64,000 nucleotides of DNA from Bacterioplanoides sp. SCSIO 12839 (GCF_024397975.1 NZ_CP073745.1:3250501-3314500); one strand, 5' to 3'; shown: positions 44,501 to 53,360, counted from the stretch's first letter. Program-made: numbers and translations. Notes: a model not told the origin generated them from the sequence alone.

Positions 44501-45303
44501 GGATCAAATGTTCGATTACCGTATTTAAATTCTTCAAACCCGGCACCAGGCTTCAGATAAGATTCTTCATCATTTGATTGCACAGGCGCCACAGTATTTT
44601 GCGCTTCTGCCGCAGCTGGGATTACTTCCGGAGCTTTTGTCTGATAATTCTGAGCACTTCCTTCTGTCAGGTAGTGGTAGAGAGAGTGTCGCGATAAATC
44701 CCCATCAAGATAGGTCTCTGCATACCAGACATTATCAAATTCGGCGTGCGGGTTTCTGCCTTCCAGATAACCTTGAAGCATAAAGTGCTTGAGTGGATCC
44801 AGCTCAGCTTCGGCAACATCAGGATATGCATTTAAATAGAATGACGGATCGAACCAATCAATCGGGCTGGCCAACGGGCTTTTAGCATTGTAGTAATAAT
44901 GGTGTAGCGCTGATTGAGACTCTTCTAAACCCAGGTTTGTACGATATTCTTCTGGATTAAAAAAAGGAGATGGCTGCCGCCCTTCTAACTCTCCATGGCC
45001 AAGGTAATGCTCCAATGGATTCATTTGGGCATCAGCAACATCCTGGTAGGTAGCCAAATACCACGCTGTATCAAACAGATACGACGGCGAACGGCCTTCC
45101 TTAAACCCGTTGAAATAAAAGTGTTCTAATGGCGCAACACCAGTTTCAGCAACATCCGGGTTAGATTGCAAATACCACTCTTCATCAAACAGTCCACTGT
45201 TAGCAATTTTTTCAATTGCCTGAGTTATCTCTGATGGTACTTCATCTGAACTGTGCTGCTTTTTGATAAATTTCTTTGCCGCCATTTTCACATTGAGCAT
45301 CAC
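41512..45303 (-). CDS. Giant three-part glycosyltransferase: WbsX-like + GT4 + GT2, with N-terminal repeats
   Basis: 1263 residues with a GTG-ATG start at 45303 and GGAGG upstream. Residues about 35-220 hold four to five degenerate repeats of the type DPxWYLxxYPDVAxAxxxPLxHY...EGRxPxxxF. Residues about 265-625 are a WbsX/GH99-like domain (YYLPQFHPFKENNEWWGEGF, FCFYHYWFNGKRLMDGP, NAWNEWAEGAHLEP). Residues about 630-970 are a GT4 GT-B domain (VMESLALGIPVVGFNGGG). Residues about 972-1245 are a GT2 GT-A domain (VSVVVPNYNYQDHISER, DDLSPDNS, AEADDS). It could add several sugars in order. The gene start lies inside a set of three tandem repeats. Confidence 0.88.
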   Translation of the reverse strand: MMLNVKMAAKKFIKKQHSSDEVPSEITQAIEKIANSGLFDEEWYLQSNPDVAETGVAPLEHFYFNGFKEGRSPSYLFDTAWYLATYQDVADAQMNPLEHYLGHGELEGRQPSPFFNPEEYRTNLGLEESQSALHHYYYNAKSPLASPIDWFDPSFYLNAYPDVAEAELDPLKHFMLQGYLEGRNPHAEFDNVWYAETYLDGDLSRHSLYHYLTEGSAQNYQTKAPEVIPAAAEAQNTVAPVQSNDEESYLKPGAGFEEFKYGNRTFDPEVKAIAYYLPQFHPFKENNEWWGEGFTEWTNVTRGQSRFVGHYQPHLPRDLGFYDLRLKETLAAQAEMARNAGLEGFCFYHYWFNGKRLMDGPANMLLDNKDIELPFCLMWANENWTRTWDGYENDVLIAQDYRDEDDEIFVADIARHFSDERYIKIDGRPLFFIYRPGIIPDAKEKIKLWRKLFNENHDFDPIIYMAQAFDDIDPRKYGLDGAIEFPPHKVAAGLDSKAQQCGLKDESFTGHYPLYSEMVERSIDDVDFDYNVIKAVTPMWDNEARKPGKGMGFIGSTPERYEKWLKSVVNFSKNNPIEGKHHFVAINAWNEWAEGAHLEPDCHWGSAYLNATYRALNDVSEVKGKYPLVLIGHDAYKHGAQLLTLNILKTLKQQFGVDVKLVILGEGPLVEEYQKVAETFVCYNDLNVFEETIKTLKEEYGVSRAISNTTVSGRGAKILHDNGYEFVSLIHELKNLISEYQLEGAAKDIAAYSKKVIFAAKAVEDSFVSVVDDVNHEKLIIHPQGIYQTLNKTSGAQKELRTRLGLSDSAKIITNVGFADLRKGFDIFVNVAKVLVGQDSDYHFLWIGDIEQNLKHWLKSDMESSLLKDNFHNISFTNEISLYLEGSDCFAMTSREDPFPSVVMESLALGIPVVGFNGGGGFVELLEDPLNGEAVAMASIDEMATAIKKQIKGNTSKKSAKRSQAAVDRFKWDDYVFSLLEYLDPSIKRVSVVVPNYNYQDHISERLRSVFDQAYPVYEVVVLDDLSPDNSVEVIKNYAESRSRKIELVVNKKNSGSVFKQWKKGADLARGEYLWIAEADDSADSEFLSKILAGDNNFNLAYTDSVQIDENNKHLADDYRYYYDKGLIEKLDRSGVYSGPEVIEDCLAVKNQFMNVSAILFNAESAKQCLSDHLDEILNFKVAGDWYVYVQMLSLKGSKAKIVGESLNVHRRHSGSVTRQNYDVQLKEISSIQEDALELCRGCSSIKEIQSEYLNEVKKVLEG

Positions 45304-45356
45304 TGCTTTCCTCCATAAGCGGCGTCCTTCGCCGACATTTGTATATTAAGCTTCAC
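45300..45356 (-). CDS. Possible 18-codon leader ORF duplicating the start of the giant glycosyltransferase
   Basis: GTG at 45356 is preceded by GAGGAGG and encodes MKLNIQMSAKDAAYGGKQ with a TGA overlapping the GTGATG start of the next gene. Its first residues resemble the next protein's start (MMLNVKMAAK). It lies within a tandem repeat, so it may be either a translated leader that couples translation or a dead copy of the gene start. Confidence 0.35.
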   Translation of the reverse strand: MKLNIQMSAKDAAYGGKQ

Positions 45357-45430
45357 TGCCTCCTCAAGAAGCAGCGTCCTTCGCTAAACTGCTTGTATTA
45401 AGAGCATCACTTGCTTGTGTCGAGAAGCGG
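45301..45430. repeat. Three imperfect tandem copies of the gene-start region between rfbB and the giant glycosyltransferase
   Basis: On the minus strand, three units of about 52-55 bases follow one another. Each has the pattern GAAGGACGCxGCTTxTxGAGGA..GCAGTGAxGCTxAAT, with a ribosome-binding site and a GTG. The first unit overlaps the last codons of rfbB. The last contains the real start of the giant glycosyltransferase. The first and second contain short GTG-led frames of 8 and 18 codons. Confidence 0.75.
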
Positions 45431-46492
45431 TGTCCACCATGCTTCATTCGTGAGATACCATTCAATGGTTTTCCTGATCCCGGCCTCAAAACTTTCAACG
45501 GGCTGATAGCCTAATTCGTCATTAGACTTTTTAGGATCAATCGCATATCGGCGGTCGTGGCCTGCGCGATCTGTTACATAGGTAATCAAAGAGGCAGATT
45601 CACCTGAAATAGCAGCCTTTGCGTGTGGATATTGCTTGGCTAATTCAGGGTTATTTTTAAATGATTCATCCATTAACCGACAGACAAGGTTAACAATGTC
45701 GATATTCGCCCATTCATTAATACCGCCAATGTTGTAGCATTCACCTAATCGGCCATTATTAATAACCAATTCGATACCACGTGCATGATCAGTAACATAT
45801 AACCAATCACGAATTTGCTTACCATCACCATAAATTGGCAAGGATTTATCAAATAAAATATTGGTAATCACCAAAGGAATGAGTTTTTCAGGGAAGTGCA
45901 AAGGCCCATAGTTATTTGAGCAGTTTGACGTTGTGACTTCCAAACCGTAAGTGTGGTGATAAGCCCTGACGAGATGGTCTGACGCTGCTTTGCTGGCTGA
46001 GTATGGGCTATTTGGTGCGTACTGAGTTTCTTCGGTGAAGGCCGGGTCGGTTGGCGATAACGTTCCATATACTTCGTCAGTTGAAACATGATGAAAGCGA
46101 TGTGGCAACATTTCACCAGTTGTTGCTTTAGGCTCATCTATCCAGACTTTTTTGGCCGCTTTCAGTAGGCTGTGTGTGCCTATAATATTGGTTTCGATAA
46201 ATGCATCAGGACCATCAATTGAGCGATCAACATGTGATTCAGCCGCAAAGTGAACCAGGGTATCAATATGATGCTCCTTTAATAACATTTCCACCAAAGC
46301 GGTGTCGCAAATATCACCATGCACGAAATAAAACCGAGGATCATCTTCAACGGCTTTTAAATTTTCACGATTCCCTGCGTAAGTCAGCGCATCCAATACG
46401 ACAACCTTATCTTCTGGGTGAGTTTCCAGCCAATACAACACAAAATTGGAGCCAATAAACCCTGCACCACCGGTAACCAATAAACTTTTCAT
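45407..46492 (-). CDS. rfbB: dTDP-glucose 4,6-dehydratase
   Basis: 361 residues from the ATG at 46492 with GAGGAAGAA upstream. Motifs are the NAD site GGAGFIGSNF, AAESHVDRSI, the catalytic Tyr/Lys region YSASKAASDHLVRAYHHTYG and NCSNNYGP. It converts dTDP-glucose to dTDP-4-keto-6-deoxyglucose on the route to dTDP-L-rhamnose. It is the last gene of the rfbA-rfbC-rfbD-rfbB run; its 3' end lies in the tandem-repeat region. Confidence 0.96.
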   Translation of the reverse strand: MKSLLVTGGAGFIGSNFVLYWLETHPEDKVVVLDALTYAGNRENLKAVEDDPRFYFVHGDICDTALVEMLLKEHHIDTLVHFAAESHVDRSIDGPDAFIETNIIGTHSLLKAAKKVWIDEPKATTGEMLPHRFHHVSTDEVYGTLSPTDPAFTEETQYAPNSPYSASKAASDHLVRAYHHTYGLEVTTSNCSNNYGPLHFPEKLIPLVITNILFDKSLPIYGDGKQIRDWLYVTDHARGIELVINNGRLGECYNIGGINEWANIDIVNLVCRLMDESFKNNPELAKQYPHAKAAISGESASLITYVTDRAGHDRRYAIDPKKSNDELGYQPVESFEAGIRKTIEWYLTNEAWWTPLLDTSK

Positions 46493-46559
46493 TTCTTCCT
46501 CTACGACTATCCGTTGATCTATAGTCAAAAAATAACATTAAAATTTAAATATTTTTTAT

Positions 46560-47438
46560 TTATTGTTTAATCAGCTCTTGTTGCATGTTATACAACGCAG
46601 AACGCCAGTGTTCGCCAGCTAAATTAAGCTCGTCACGAAGTGCTTTTGTATCCATTACACTATAAGCGGGTCGCTTGGCTGGTGTTGGATATTCACTGGA
46701 AAAGATAGGATTGACCGGAATACTCGAACTAAGAATACCCAGCTCTACTGCAACATCCTGGATAGCAATGGCAAAGTCGTACCAACTGGCAACACCAAGA
46801 TCGCTCCAATGATAAATACCACTCAGGCTGGGTTTATCAATTATTGCTAAACATGCCTCAGCAAGATTCCTGGCATAAGTGGGCGACCCTATTTGGTCCC
46901 AAACAATGCCTAGCTGGTCTTTCTCTTGCATCAAACGAATCATCGTTTTAACAAAGTTATTACCAAAAGAGCTGTACACCCATGATGTTCTGATAATAAT
47001 TGAGCCTTCAGGTAAAATGTCCCTTACGGCATTATCACCAGCCAGCTTACTTTTACCATACACACCAATTGGGTCAGGCTTATGATCAATTGAGTACGGA
47101 GAATTTACTTCACCATTAAAAACGAAGTCTGTTGAAATATGAATCAGGCGTATATTCAGTTCTGAACAAACTTTAGCCAGATTTTCTGGCCCTGATTTAT
47201 TTACAAGAAAGGCTTTTTCAACATCCTCTTCTGCTTTATCTACAGCCGTATAAGCTGCAGCATTAATGACAGCTTGAGGCCGGACTTCAGTCAGTACTGC
47301 TCGGATTGCATCCAGGTCACTGATATCGAGTGATTCTACATCGTAGCTGAATAACTCAATATCAGATTTGTCTCTGGAGAGGTATTGAATCTCTGAACCA
47401 AGCTGTCCATTGCAACCGGTCAAAACTACCTTGTTCAT
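46560..47438 (-). CDS. rfbD: dTDP-4-dehydrorhamnose reductase
   Basis: 292 residues from the ATG at 47438. The NAD(P) site is LTGCNGQLGSE. The STDFVFNG and YGKSKLAGDNAV blocks with the catalytic Y/K pair, and the RTSWVYSSFGNNFVKTM stretch, are typical of RmlD. It performs the final reduction to dTDP-L-rhamnose. It follows rfbC by 12 bases, and a 67-base gap precedes rfbB. Confidence 0.95.
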   Translation of the reverse strand: MNKVVLTGCNGQLGSEIQYLSRDKSDIELFSYDVESLDISDLDAIRAVLTEVRPQAVINAAAYTAVDKAEEDVEKAFLVNKSGPENLAKVCSELNIRLIHISTDFVFNGEVNSPYSIDHKPDPIGVYGKSKLAGDNAVRDILPEGSIIIRTSWVYSSFGNNFVKTMIRLMQEKDQLGIVWDQIGSPTYARNLAEACLAIIDKPSLSGIYHWSDLGVASWYDFAIAIQDVAVELGILSSSIPVNPIFSSEYPTPAKRPAYSVMDTKALRDELNLAGEHWRSALYNMQQELIKQ

Positions 47439-47450
47439 AACTATCACTTA

Positions 47451-48002
47451 TTAATTGTTAAAAGTATCGGCTGCAGAAAACGGTGTTCCGTTAGCATCTT
47501 TGTCTGATAAAAGCGGCTTATTGCCACCAACTAAAGGCCATGGAATATTCAGATCAGGATCATTCCACAGCAATGAACGTTCATGCTCTGGGTTATAATA
47601 ATCAGTGCATTTGTAGACAAATTCAGCTGTTTCACTGATCACATAAAATGCATGAGCAAAGCCTTCTGGCACCCAAAACATTCTTTTATTTTCGGCTGAC
47701 AGTATGACGCCTTCCCATTGACCAAACGTTGGCGAGTTTTTACGCATATCCACTGCGACATCGTATACCTCACCCTGTACAACACGCACCAGCTTACCCT
47801 GTGGGTTAACCAACTGATAATGCAACCCTCGAAGAATTCCCTGCTTTGACTTCGAATGATTATCTTGTACAAATGGCTTACCACCAGTCAGTTCGTCCAT
47901 GACATTCTGACGGAATGTTTCCATAAAGAAGCCTCGATCATCACCAAATACTTTTGGCTCAATGATCTTTACATCAGGGATTCCGGTATCAACAATCATC
48001 AT
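47451..48002 (-). CDS. rfbC: dTDP-4-dehydrorhamnose 3,5-epimerase
   Basis: 183 residues, the family length. RmlC signatures include [28 protein letters not shown] with the catalytic His, [16 protein letters not shown] and [12 protein letters not shown]. Its ATG overlaps the rfbA stop (ATGA), so the two are translationally coupled. Confidence 0.96.
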   Translation of the reverse strand: MMIVDTGIPDVKIIEPKVFGDDRGFFMETFRQNVMDELTGGKPFVQDNHSKSKQGILRGLHYQLVNPQGKLVRVVQGEVYDVAVDMRKNSPTFGQWEGVILSAENKRMFWVPEGFAHAFYVISETAEFVYKCTDYYNPEHERSLLWNDPDLNIPWPLVGGNKPLLSDKDANGTPFSAADTFNN

Positions 48003-49033
48003 GAGTCATTTGCCTCTTTTTCAGCCTCTTCAGCCGCTTTTCGCATCAGATTCATTTGCAGTCGGTCTTCAGCCCGACGACCAAATTTTGTCGACAGGAA
48101 TTGTGCATGATCAACTTTGATTTCCCGGTGCTCACGCAAAACTTCTAATAGGTATTGACCATAACCATTCTTTTTCATCGGTTGAGCTAACGCGTCGAGT
48201 TGCTCTGCACTTATCAAGCCTAAACGAAAAGCGATTTCTTCAGGGCAGCATACTTTTAAACCCTGTCTTTTCTCAATCGTTGCAATAAAGTGACTGGCAT
48301 CTAGCAAGCTATCGTGTGTTCCTGTGTCCAGCCATGCAGTACCCCGGCTCAGAATCTGAACATTCAGCGTATTATCATCAAGATATACCTTATTAATGTC
48401 AGTAATTTCCAGCTCACCACGAGGGCTTGGTTTAACATTTTTAGCAATTTCTACAACCCGGTTGTCATAGAAGTACAATCCAGGAACGGCATAATGTGAC
48501 TTAGGATGAAGTGGTTTTTCTTCAAGGGATATTGCCTTGCCTTTTTCATCAAACTCAACAACGCCGTACGCAGAAGGGTCCTGAACGTGATATCCAAAGA
48601 CAGTTGCGCCAGTTTCCTGATTTGATGCAACCTGAAGCATATCTTTAGACATATTTTGTCCGAAGAACAAATTATCACCCAGAATCAGAGCAACCGAGGA
48701 ATCACCAATAAATTCTTCACCAATAATAAATGCCTGAGCCAGACCATCAGGAGACGGTTGAACAGCATATTCAATACTGATCCCCCAGTCCGCACCATCA
48801 CCGAGCAGATTTTTAAAATTTTCACTATCTTGCGGCGTAGTGATAATAAGAAACTCTGTAATACCAGCCAGCATTAGCGTACTCAGCGGGTAATAAATCA
48901 TCGGTTTATCATACACAGGCATTAACTGCTTACTAACCGACTTCGTTAAAGGATATAACCGCGTACCTGAGCCGCCAGCTAAAATAATACCTTTTCTTCC
49001 TGCTTTCTTCCCTTGCTTCAAAGTGACCATCAT
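47999..49033 (-). CDS. rfbA: Glucose-1-phosphate thymidylyltransferase
   Basis: 344 residues. The nucleotide-binding start is [47 protein letters not shown] and [14 protein letters not shown] are all present. RmlA proteins are usually about 290 residues; here there are about 12 extra N-terminal residues and a 35-residue charged C-terminal tail ([20 protein letters not shown]). It makes dTDP-glucose, the first step to rhamnose. Two ATGs are adjacent (49033 and 49030). It is 17 bases after kpsD, so rhamnose genes are transcribed with the export genes. Confidence 0.96.
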   Translation of the reverse strand: MMVTLKQGKKAGRKGIILAGGSGTRLYPLTKSVSKQLMPVYDKPMIYYPLSTLMLAGITEFLIITTPQDSENFKNLLGDGADWGISIEYAVQPSPDGLAQAFIIGEEFIGDSSVALILGDNLFFGQNMSKDMLQVASNQETGATVFGYHVQDPSAYGVVEFDEKGKAISLEEKPLHPKSHYAVPGLYFYDNRVVEIAKNVKPSPRGELEITDINKVYLDDNTLNVQILSRGTAWLDTGTHDSLLDASHFIATIEKRQGLKVCCPEEIAFRLGLISAEQLDALAQPMKKNGYGQYLLEVLREHREIKVDHAQFLSTKFGRRAEDRLQMNLMRKAAEEAEKEANDS

Positions 49034-49050
49034 ATTTTCCCAATTAATAT

Positions 49051-50667
49051 TTATAACGCTACAACAACGGCTGCTGATACGGCTATTTGATAGATTACCT
49101 GGCTGATATCTTTCGTTATTTGCAATGACTTAGTATCAGGTTCCGGCAACACAAATATTTCGTCACCAGCACTCACCTCATCCTCGTCATTCAAATCATC
49201 GGAAAGGTCATCAAAACCGCCATTTGGTCGCATAACCAAAATTCTGTAGTCATCAGCACCATTGCCAATTCCTCCAGCCTTATTAATAAACTTCCCAATC
49301 GTCATTTTATCGTTGTAGGCAACAGCTGTTGGAAATAAAACTTCACCATGGACCATAACCAGATTCTTTTTAGCGGGAACCACTATACGATCGCCTTGTT
49401 GCAAAATTATTTTGCTTGCATCATATCCATCTGTCAGAAGCACCTGACCACGTGGCTGAACCTGCTTGGCTTTTTCAATCCATTGCAAAATGATTCTTGC
49501 TTCGGCCTCGCGCAGTTGCGCTTCTTCTTTCGAGCTGGAACGCGCAGTCAGAACACTTTGCTCCAATGCAGACAAGGACGCTTCCAACATTTCTTTTTGT
49601 CGCTTTGCAACCGAATCACGATAAAGCTGTAAACCCGAGGTATCTGCAAGTCTCGTGTATTGAATTGTTTTAATAACTTCAGCAAGCGATGTCCCCCAAG
49701 GGATTACCATTTCATTCTCAGAATCATGCTCGCCCAGAATTTCAACACTGATGCTGGCCGCTCGTAATTGAGCAGACAACTTTAGCAATGCTCCATTTTT
49801 TACCAGCTCAGTGCCGATATTATTCAGTGAATACTGCGATGCATCCACAACCCCATTTTCAGACTCAATAACTGTCAAGTGAGTAGCACGATCCGTTGGA
49901 ACAATGGCATTTAAAATAGATGTCACAGACTCAGAGGAGCCAGAAATCTCATATTTTCCAGAGAAGCCAACCTCACCTTCAACAGTAACCAGGCCCTGAC
50001 GTGGACCAACAAAAATTACATCGCCATCCTGAAGTTGTGAAAATGGGATATCACCCGCAGATAAAAACTTGTACAGATCAATATGCTCAAGTGTTTTTCC
50101 AGCTCTTCGATGCTGAATCTGGCGATAGCCACCGATATCAGAGCGAATACCACCTGCAAGATCAATAAATTTAAGAACACTATCCGCTGACTGCCCTTCA
50201 TAAAGCCCGGGCTTATTAACCAGCCCAGATAAAAAAACTTTTACTTTTTGTGTTGATACAAGCGTGACATAAGCCTCAACATTCGACTTATAAACTCTTT
50301 TGATAGACTTAGTGATCACATGGTTCAGTTCTGCATTGGTAACCCCCTGAACTTTCACCGGCCCTATCTTAGGCAGAAAAATATTACCGCGAGGGTCGAC
50401 CACCACATCCTTTTGAAACTCAACTCCACCCCACATTTGCATCAGCAAAGTGTCACCCGGTGCAATTCGGTAGTCCGGATTAATGCCAGAAAACGTTGCC
50501 TGGGAAAACCCTCCGTTAAACATCCAGCTGCCGTATAGGTTATTCTCATCAGAATCCAGAATAATCTCTTCTGACTCTGCCTCAGGATTACTTTCAATTG
50601 AGATAGCAAGTGCTAATGACGATAAACAAAGCATTAGCAATGCCAGGGTATTTTTAAACCAAGTCAT
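49051..50667 (-). CDS. kpsD: Capsule polysaccharide export protein, KpsD-like
   Basis: 538 residues with a signal peptide (about 1-22). A polysaccharide-export (Poly_export) domain comes first ([37 protein letters not shown]). SLBB-like repeats follow ([50 protein letters not shown]). A central helical segment and a C-terminal hydrophobic stretch complete it. KpsD forms the periplasmic/outer-membrane exit with KpsE. It lies two bases from kpsE. Confidence 0.92.
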   Translation of the reverse strand: MTWFKNTLALLMLCLSSLALAISIESNPEAESEEIILDSDENNLYGSWMFNGGFSQATFSGINPDYRIAPGDTLLMQMWGGVEFQKDVVVDPRGNIFLPKIGPVKVQGVTNAELNHVITKSIKRVYKSNVEAYVTLVSTQKVKVFLSGLVNKPGLYEGQSADSVLKFIDLAGGIRSDIGGYRQIQHRRAGKTLEHIDLYKFLSAGDIPFSQLQDGDVIFVGPRQGLVTVEGEVGFSGKYEISGSSESVTSILNAIVPTDRATHLTVIESENGVVDASQYSLNNIGTELVKNGALLKLSAQLRAASISVEILGEHDSENEMVIPWGTSLAEVIKTIQYTRLADTSGLQLYRDSVAKRQKEMLEASLSALEQSVLTARSSSKEEAQLREAEARIILQWIEKAKQVQPRGQVLLTDGYDASKIILQQGDRIVVPAKKNLVMVHGEVLFPTAVAYNDKMTIGKFINKAGGIGNGADDYRILVMRPNGGFDDLSDDLNDEDEVSAGDEIFVLPEPDTKSLQITKDISQVIYQIAVSAAVVVAL

Positions 50668-50669
50668 TA

Positions 50670-51914
50670 TTAGTCCCTATGTTCTTTGATGACGACGACA
50701 ATCAACCTGATCACCAGATAAAGCAGAATAAGCACAACAAACCAGGTCACAATGTTGTATATCCTTCTCGGGTATTTGTCTTCTTCAGATAGCGCCGGAT
50801 ACTCGATAATCAACAAATGCTTTAATTTTTTATAGGCTTCAATTCTGACGGACTCCAGGCTAGCCAACGAACTCTTATATATGTCGGCAGCTAACTCAGT
50901 CTCAAGCTGTATCTTTTGGTAGGAGACATTAATTTTATTTAATGATTGTTTATCTTGTTGAGTCAGCCTTTCTTTTTCTTCTGCGAGCTGTTGCTGCAAG
51001 GCATCAATTCTGATTTTCTTAGTTCTTACTTCAGAAGAGTCTGATCTCATGACAACCTGTAACGATTTTAGTTCAGCCTGTTCTTTACTGATTTTAGCCT
51101 CTAATTCATTAATAACCTGAACGACAGCAGATCCTTGCTGCTCTGGATTATAAAGCTGAAACTCGTCCTGAAATGCAATTAATGTTGTCTGTTGCTTCTT
51201 TAACTGTTGATAGGAACGTTCAACTTCTTCCCTGGCAAAGGTAGTTTGCTGATCAACCATTTCAGCTCCAAGATCATTAATAAACTTTTCACTGATTTTT
51301 AATAATGACTGAGCAACCATTAATGAATATTCACGGTTAAATGTTTGCACTTCTACACGTAGCACATCTGACATTTCATCGTAAAAAACCAAAATATGCT
51401 GCTTGTAATACTCAACGTAGTCTTCAACAGTACTTGAATGCTGTAATCGGCTTAAAGTATCCCAGTCAGAGTTTTCATAGTGCGCTTTTAATGCAACGCT
51501 GTTATCCAATGCTACAGCCATCTCACGAGACTCAATAAACCGCTTCAGAATCAAAGCATCCCTCATTCCTGAGGTTGAGCCTGCCAACGATGCCAACCCT
51601 GGCAGCGGTATTTCATTGCCCGCAGCCTGCTTGACTACAAACTGTGTTTCACTGACATAACGAGGCGAAGCAATGAGCGTGTAATACACAACAATGAAGA
51701 TAGATAGCAAAACGACTAATGCGAATGAGCCCAGCTTTGCTCTTGTCAGATACAAGCCTGTTTTTGCCTTTGTATAAGCCTTAGAGTCTTTTACAAACTG
51801 AACAGGTTTATTTTTAAGCTTTTTCAGCTTTCTTTGTGCAGGGTTCAGCGCCTGCTTCGTTTTCTCGCTATCAGCTTCAGCAGGCTTAGGCAGCGAATTA
51901 TCAGGCATTGTCAT
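50670..51914 (-). CDS. kpsE: Capsule export inner-membrane protein, KpsE-like
   Basis: 414 residues. A charged cytoplasmic N-terminus, a first membrane helix (about 62-83), a periplasmic domain (SPRYVSETQFVVKQAAG, a PCP-family pattern), a long coiled coil (about 225-345) and a second helix near 385-408 match the polysaccharide co-polymerase KpsE/BexC layout. It links the KpsMT transporter to KpsD. Its start overlaps the end of kpsT by 14 bases. Confidence 0.93.
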   Translation of the reverse strand: MTMPDNSLPKPAEADSEKTKQALNPAQRKLKKLKNKPVQFVKDSKAYTKAKTGLYLTRAKLGSFALVVLLSIFIVVYYTLIASPRYVSETQFVVKQAAGNEIPLPGLASLAGSTSGMRDALILKRFIESREMAVALDNSVALKAHYENSDWDTLSRLQHSSTVEDYVEYYKQHILVFYDEMSDVLRVEVQTFNREYSLMVAQSLLKISEKFINDLGAEMVDQQTTFAREEVERSYQQLKKQQTTLIAFQDEFQLYNPEQQGSAVVQVINELEAKISKEQAELKSLQVVMRSDSSEVRTKKIRIDALQQQLAEEKERLTQQDKQSLNKINVSYQKIQLETELAADIYKSSLASLESVRIEAYKKLKHLLIIEYPALSEEDKYPRRIYNIVTWFVVLILLYLVIRLIVVVIKEHRD

Positions 51915-52569
51915 ATAAACTCCGGTAACGCTCTAAACCGTCGGCTAAATTTTCATAATATGTGATACCTGCATTCTCAATAACGATTGCCGCTTCACAA
52001 AATTTTTTCAGCTGCTCAACAGAATGATTCACCATAAACACCTTGGTCTTTTTGTACTTCTGCTGCAATATTGCTTCAGATTTCTTCTTAAACCTTGCAT
52101 CTCCAACAGCGGTCAACTCATCAATCAGCAGTACATCAAAATCAAAATCAAAGCCCATAGTCAGGCCAAAGGCGACACGCGCTCGCATGCCATTCGAATA
52201 ACTTTTGACAGGTTCATCAAAGTAGCTGCCAATTTCTGCAAAATCTTCTACTTGCTGTTCAATTTGGCGAGTGTCTTTAACACCATGAATACGGGCAACA
52301 AACCTTACATTTTCACGGCCAGTCATACTGCCCTGTAGCCCGCCCTGAAGCCCAAGCGGCCAGGACACATTTTCATCACTGGATATTTTGCCTTTGTTAG
52401 GACTGTCAGCTCCTCCGAGCATCCTGACCAATGTCGATTTTCCTGCGCCGTTAGGGCCTAAAATAGCGACACTTTTATCACATGGGATCGCAGCGGTTAC
52501 GTTTTTAAAAACGTACCTGCGGCCTTGCTTGGTAACAAAATACCGACTGACATCCTCTAAATAAATCAT
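51901..52569 (-). CDS. kpsT: Capsule ABC transporter ATP-binding subunit, KpsT-like
   Basis: 222 residues, typical for KpsT. Walker A is GPNGAGKST (38-46), the signature motif is YSNGMRARVAFGL, and Walker B is VLLIDE followed by LTAVGDARFKKK, the KpsT/Wzt-type continuation. It powers export of lipid-linked capsule across the inner membrane. It overlaps kpsM by four bases (ATGA). Confidence 0.96.
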   Translation of the reverse strand: MIYLEDVSRYFVTKQGRRYVFKNVTAAIPCDKSVAILGPNGAGKSTLVRMLGGADSPNKGKISSDENVSWPLGLQGGLQGSMTGRENVRFVARIHGVKDTRQIEQQVEDFAEIGSYFDEPVKSYSNGMRARVAFGLTMGFDFDFDVLLIDELTAVGDARFKKKSEAILQQKYKKTKVFMVNHSVEQLKKFCEAAIVIENAGITYYENLADGLERYRSLYDNA

Positions 52570-53360
52570 GATGAAACAAACTTATGCTTATTAACCTGAT
52601 ACAACATCAGGCCAAGCGCGTTAAAGAACAACGCACACCCGGCAATAAAGGCAAGATCACCTACTGGCGTCTCATACGCTTTAAAATACGCATCTCTGCT
52701 TAATTCCAACGCATGAAAAATCGGATTCCAGGTAAAGTATTTCCAAAAGGGTTCAGGAATCATCGTAGCGGCAAAGAAAATTCCGGAAATAAAAAACATG
52801 GGCGCCATTACAAAAGATAAAAGTTTGGTTGTATCTTTCCAGTAGATAACCGCCACACATAAACACAGGCCTATGCCAAAGCCGAGCCATGCCAGGACTC
52901 CCAACACCAGTATCAGGGCAAGCAGATCTTGTGGCCACATGTTAAACCCCAACCAGGACATGATCAGACCAATAATCACAAACACAAGAATCAGTGTCGC
53001 TACCTCAATGATAAAACGCGTAAGAAGCGGATCTATCGGAGTAACCTGACGGTAAGCTAATAAGGCCTGGTTCGATTGCGCAGCAACGGTTAGCTGGGGC
53101 AATAATTTTGCAAAAAACTTAAACGGAACAACAGCCACAAGAAGAAAGGGGGCAATTTCAATGCCGTTTACCGATGTACGCTGCAATACGGTAAAGATCA
53201 CAGCCATGACAGAGGCTTGCAGTATTGGCTCAGCTAAGGCCCAGAAGTAACCTAAGCGGCTGGAGCCAAAACGAGTTTTAAGCTCTCTCACCAATAAAGC
53301 CATGACAACATCCGTCATAATGGCAAACGAGGAGCGTTTATGTAGCACGACGCTTTCCAT
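52566..53360 (-). CDS. kpsM: Capsule ABC transporter permease, KpsM-like
   Basis: 264 residues from the ATG at 53360 (ACGGA upstream); an ATG at 53378 without a ribosome-binding site is the alternative. This is an ABC-2 type permease with six hydrophobic helices. The family N-terminal signature LLVRELKTRFGSSRLGYFWALAEP matches KpsM/Wzm proteins. FFISGIFFAATMIPEPFW and the final YQVNKHKF are also typical. First gene of the leftward capsule operon, with a good promoter 115 bases upstream. No ops/JUMPstart element (GGCGGTAG) is visible in the 200 bases before it. Confidence 0.95.
   Translation of the reverse strand: MESVVLHKRSSFAIMTDVVMALLVRELKTRFGSSRLGYFWALAEPILQASVMAVIFTVLQRTSVNGIEIAPFLLVAVVPFKFFAKLLPQLTVAAQSNQALLAYRQVTPIDPLLTRFIIEVATLILVFVIIGLIMSWLGFNMWPQDLLALILVLGVLAWLGFGIGLCLCVAVIYWKDTTKLLSFVMAPMFFISGIFFAATMIPEPFWKYFTWNPIFHALELSRDAYFKAYETPVGDLAFIAGCALFFNALGLMLYQVNKHKFVSS

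Noticed and set aside
44362-44783. Plus-strand frames inside the giant glycosyltransferase gene
   Set aside because: They lie antisense within a gene with continuous domain support.
24346-53360. Capsule locus as a mobile island
   Set aside because: No integrase, transposase, tRNA end or terminal repeats are visible at the borders, so only composition hints at transfer.
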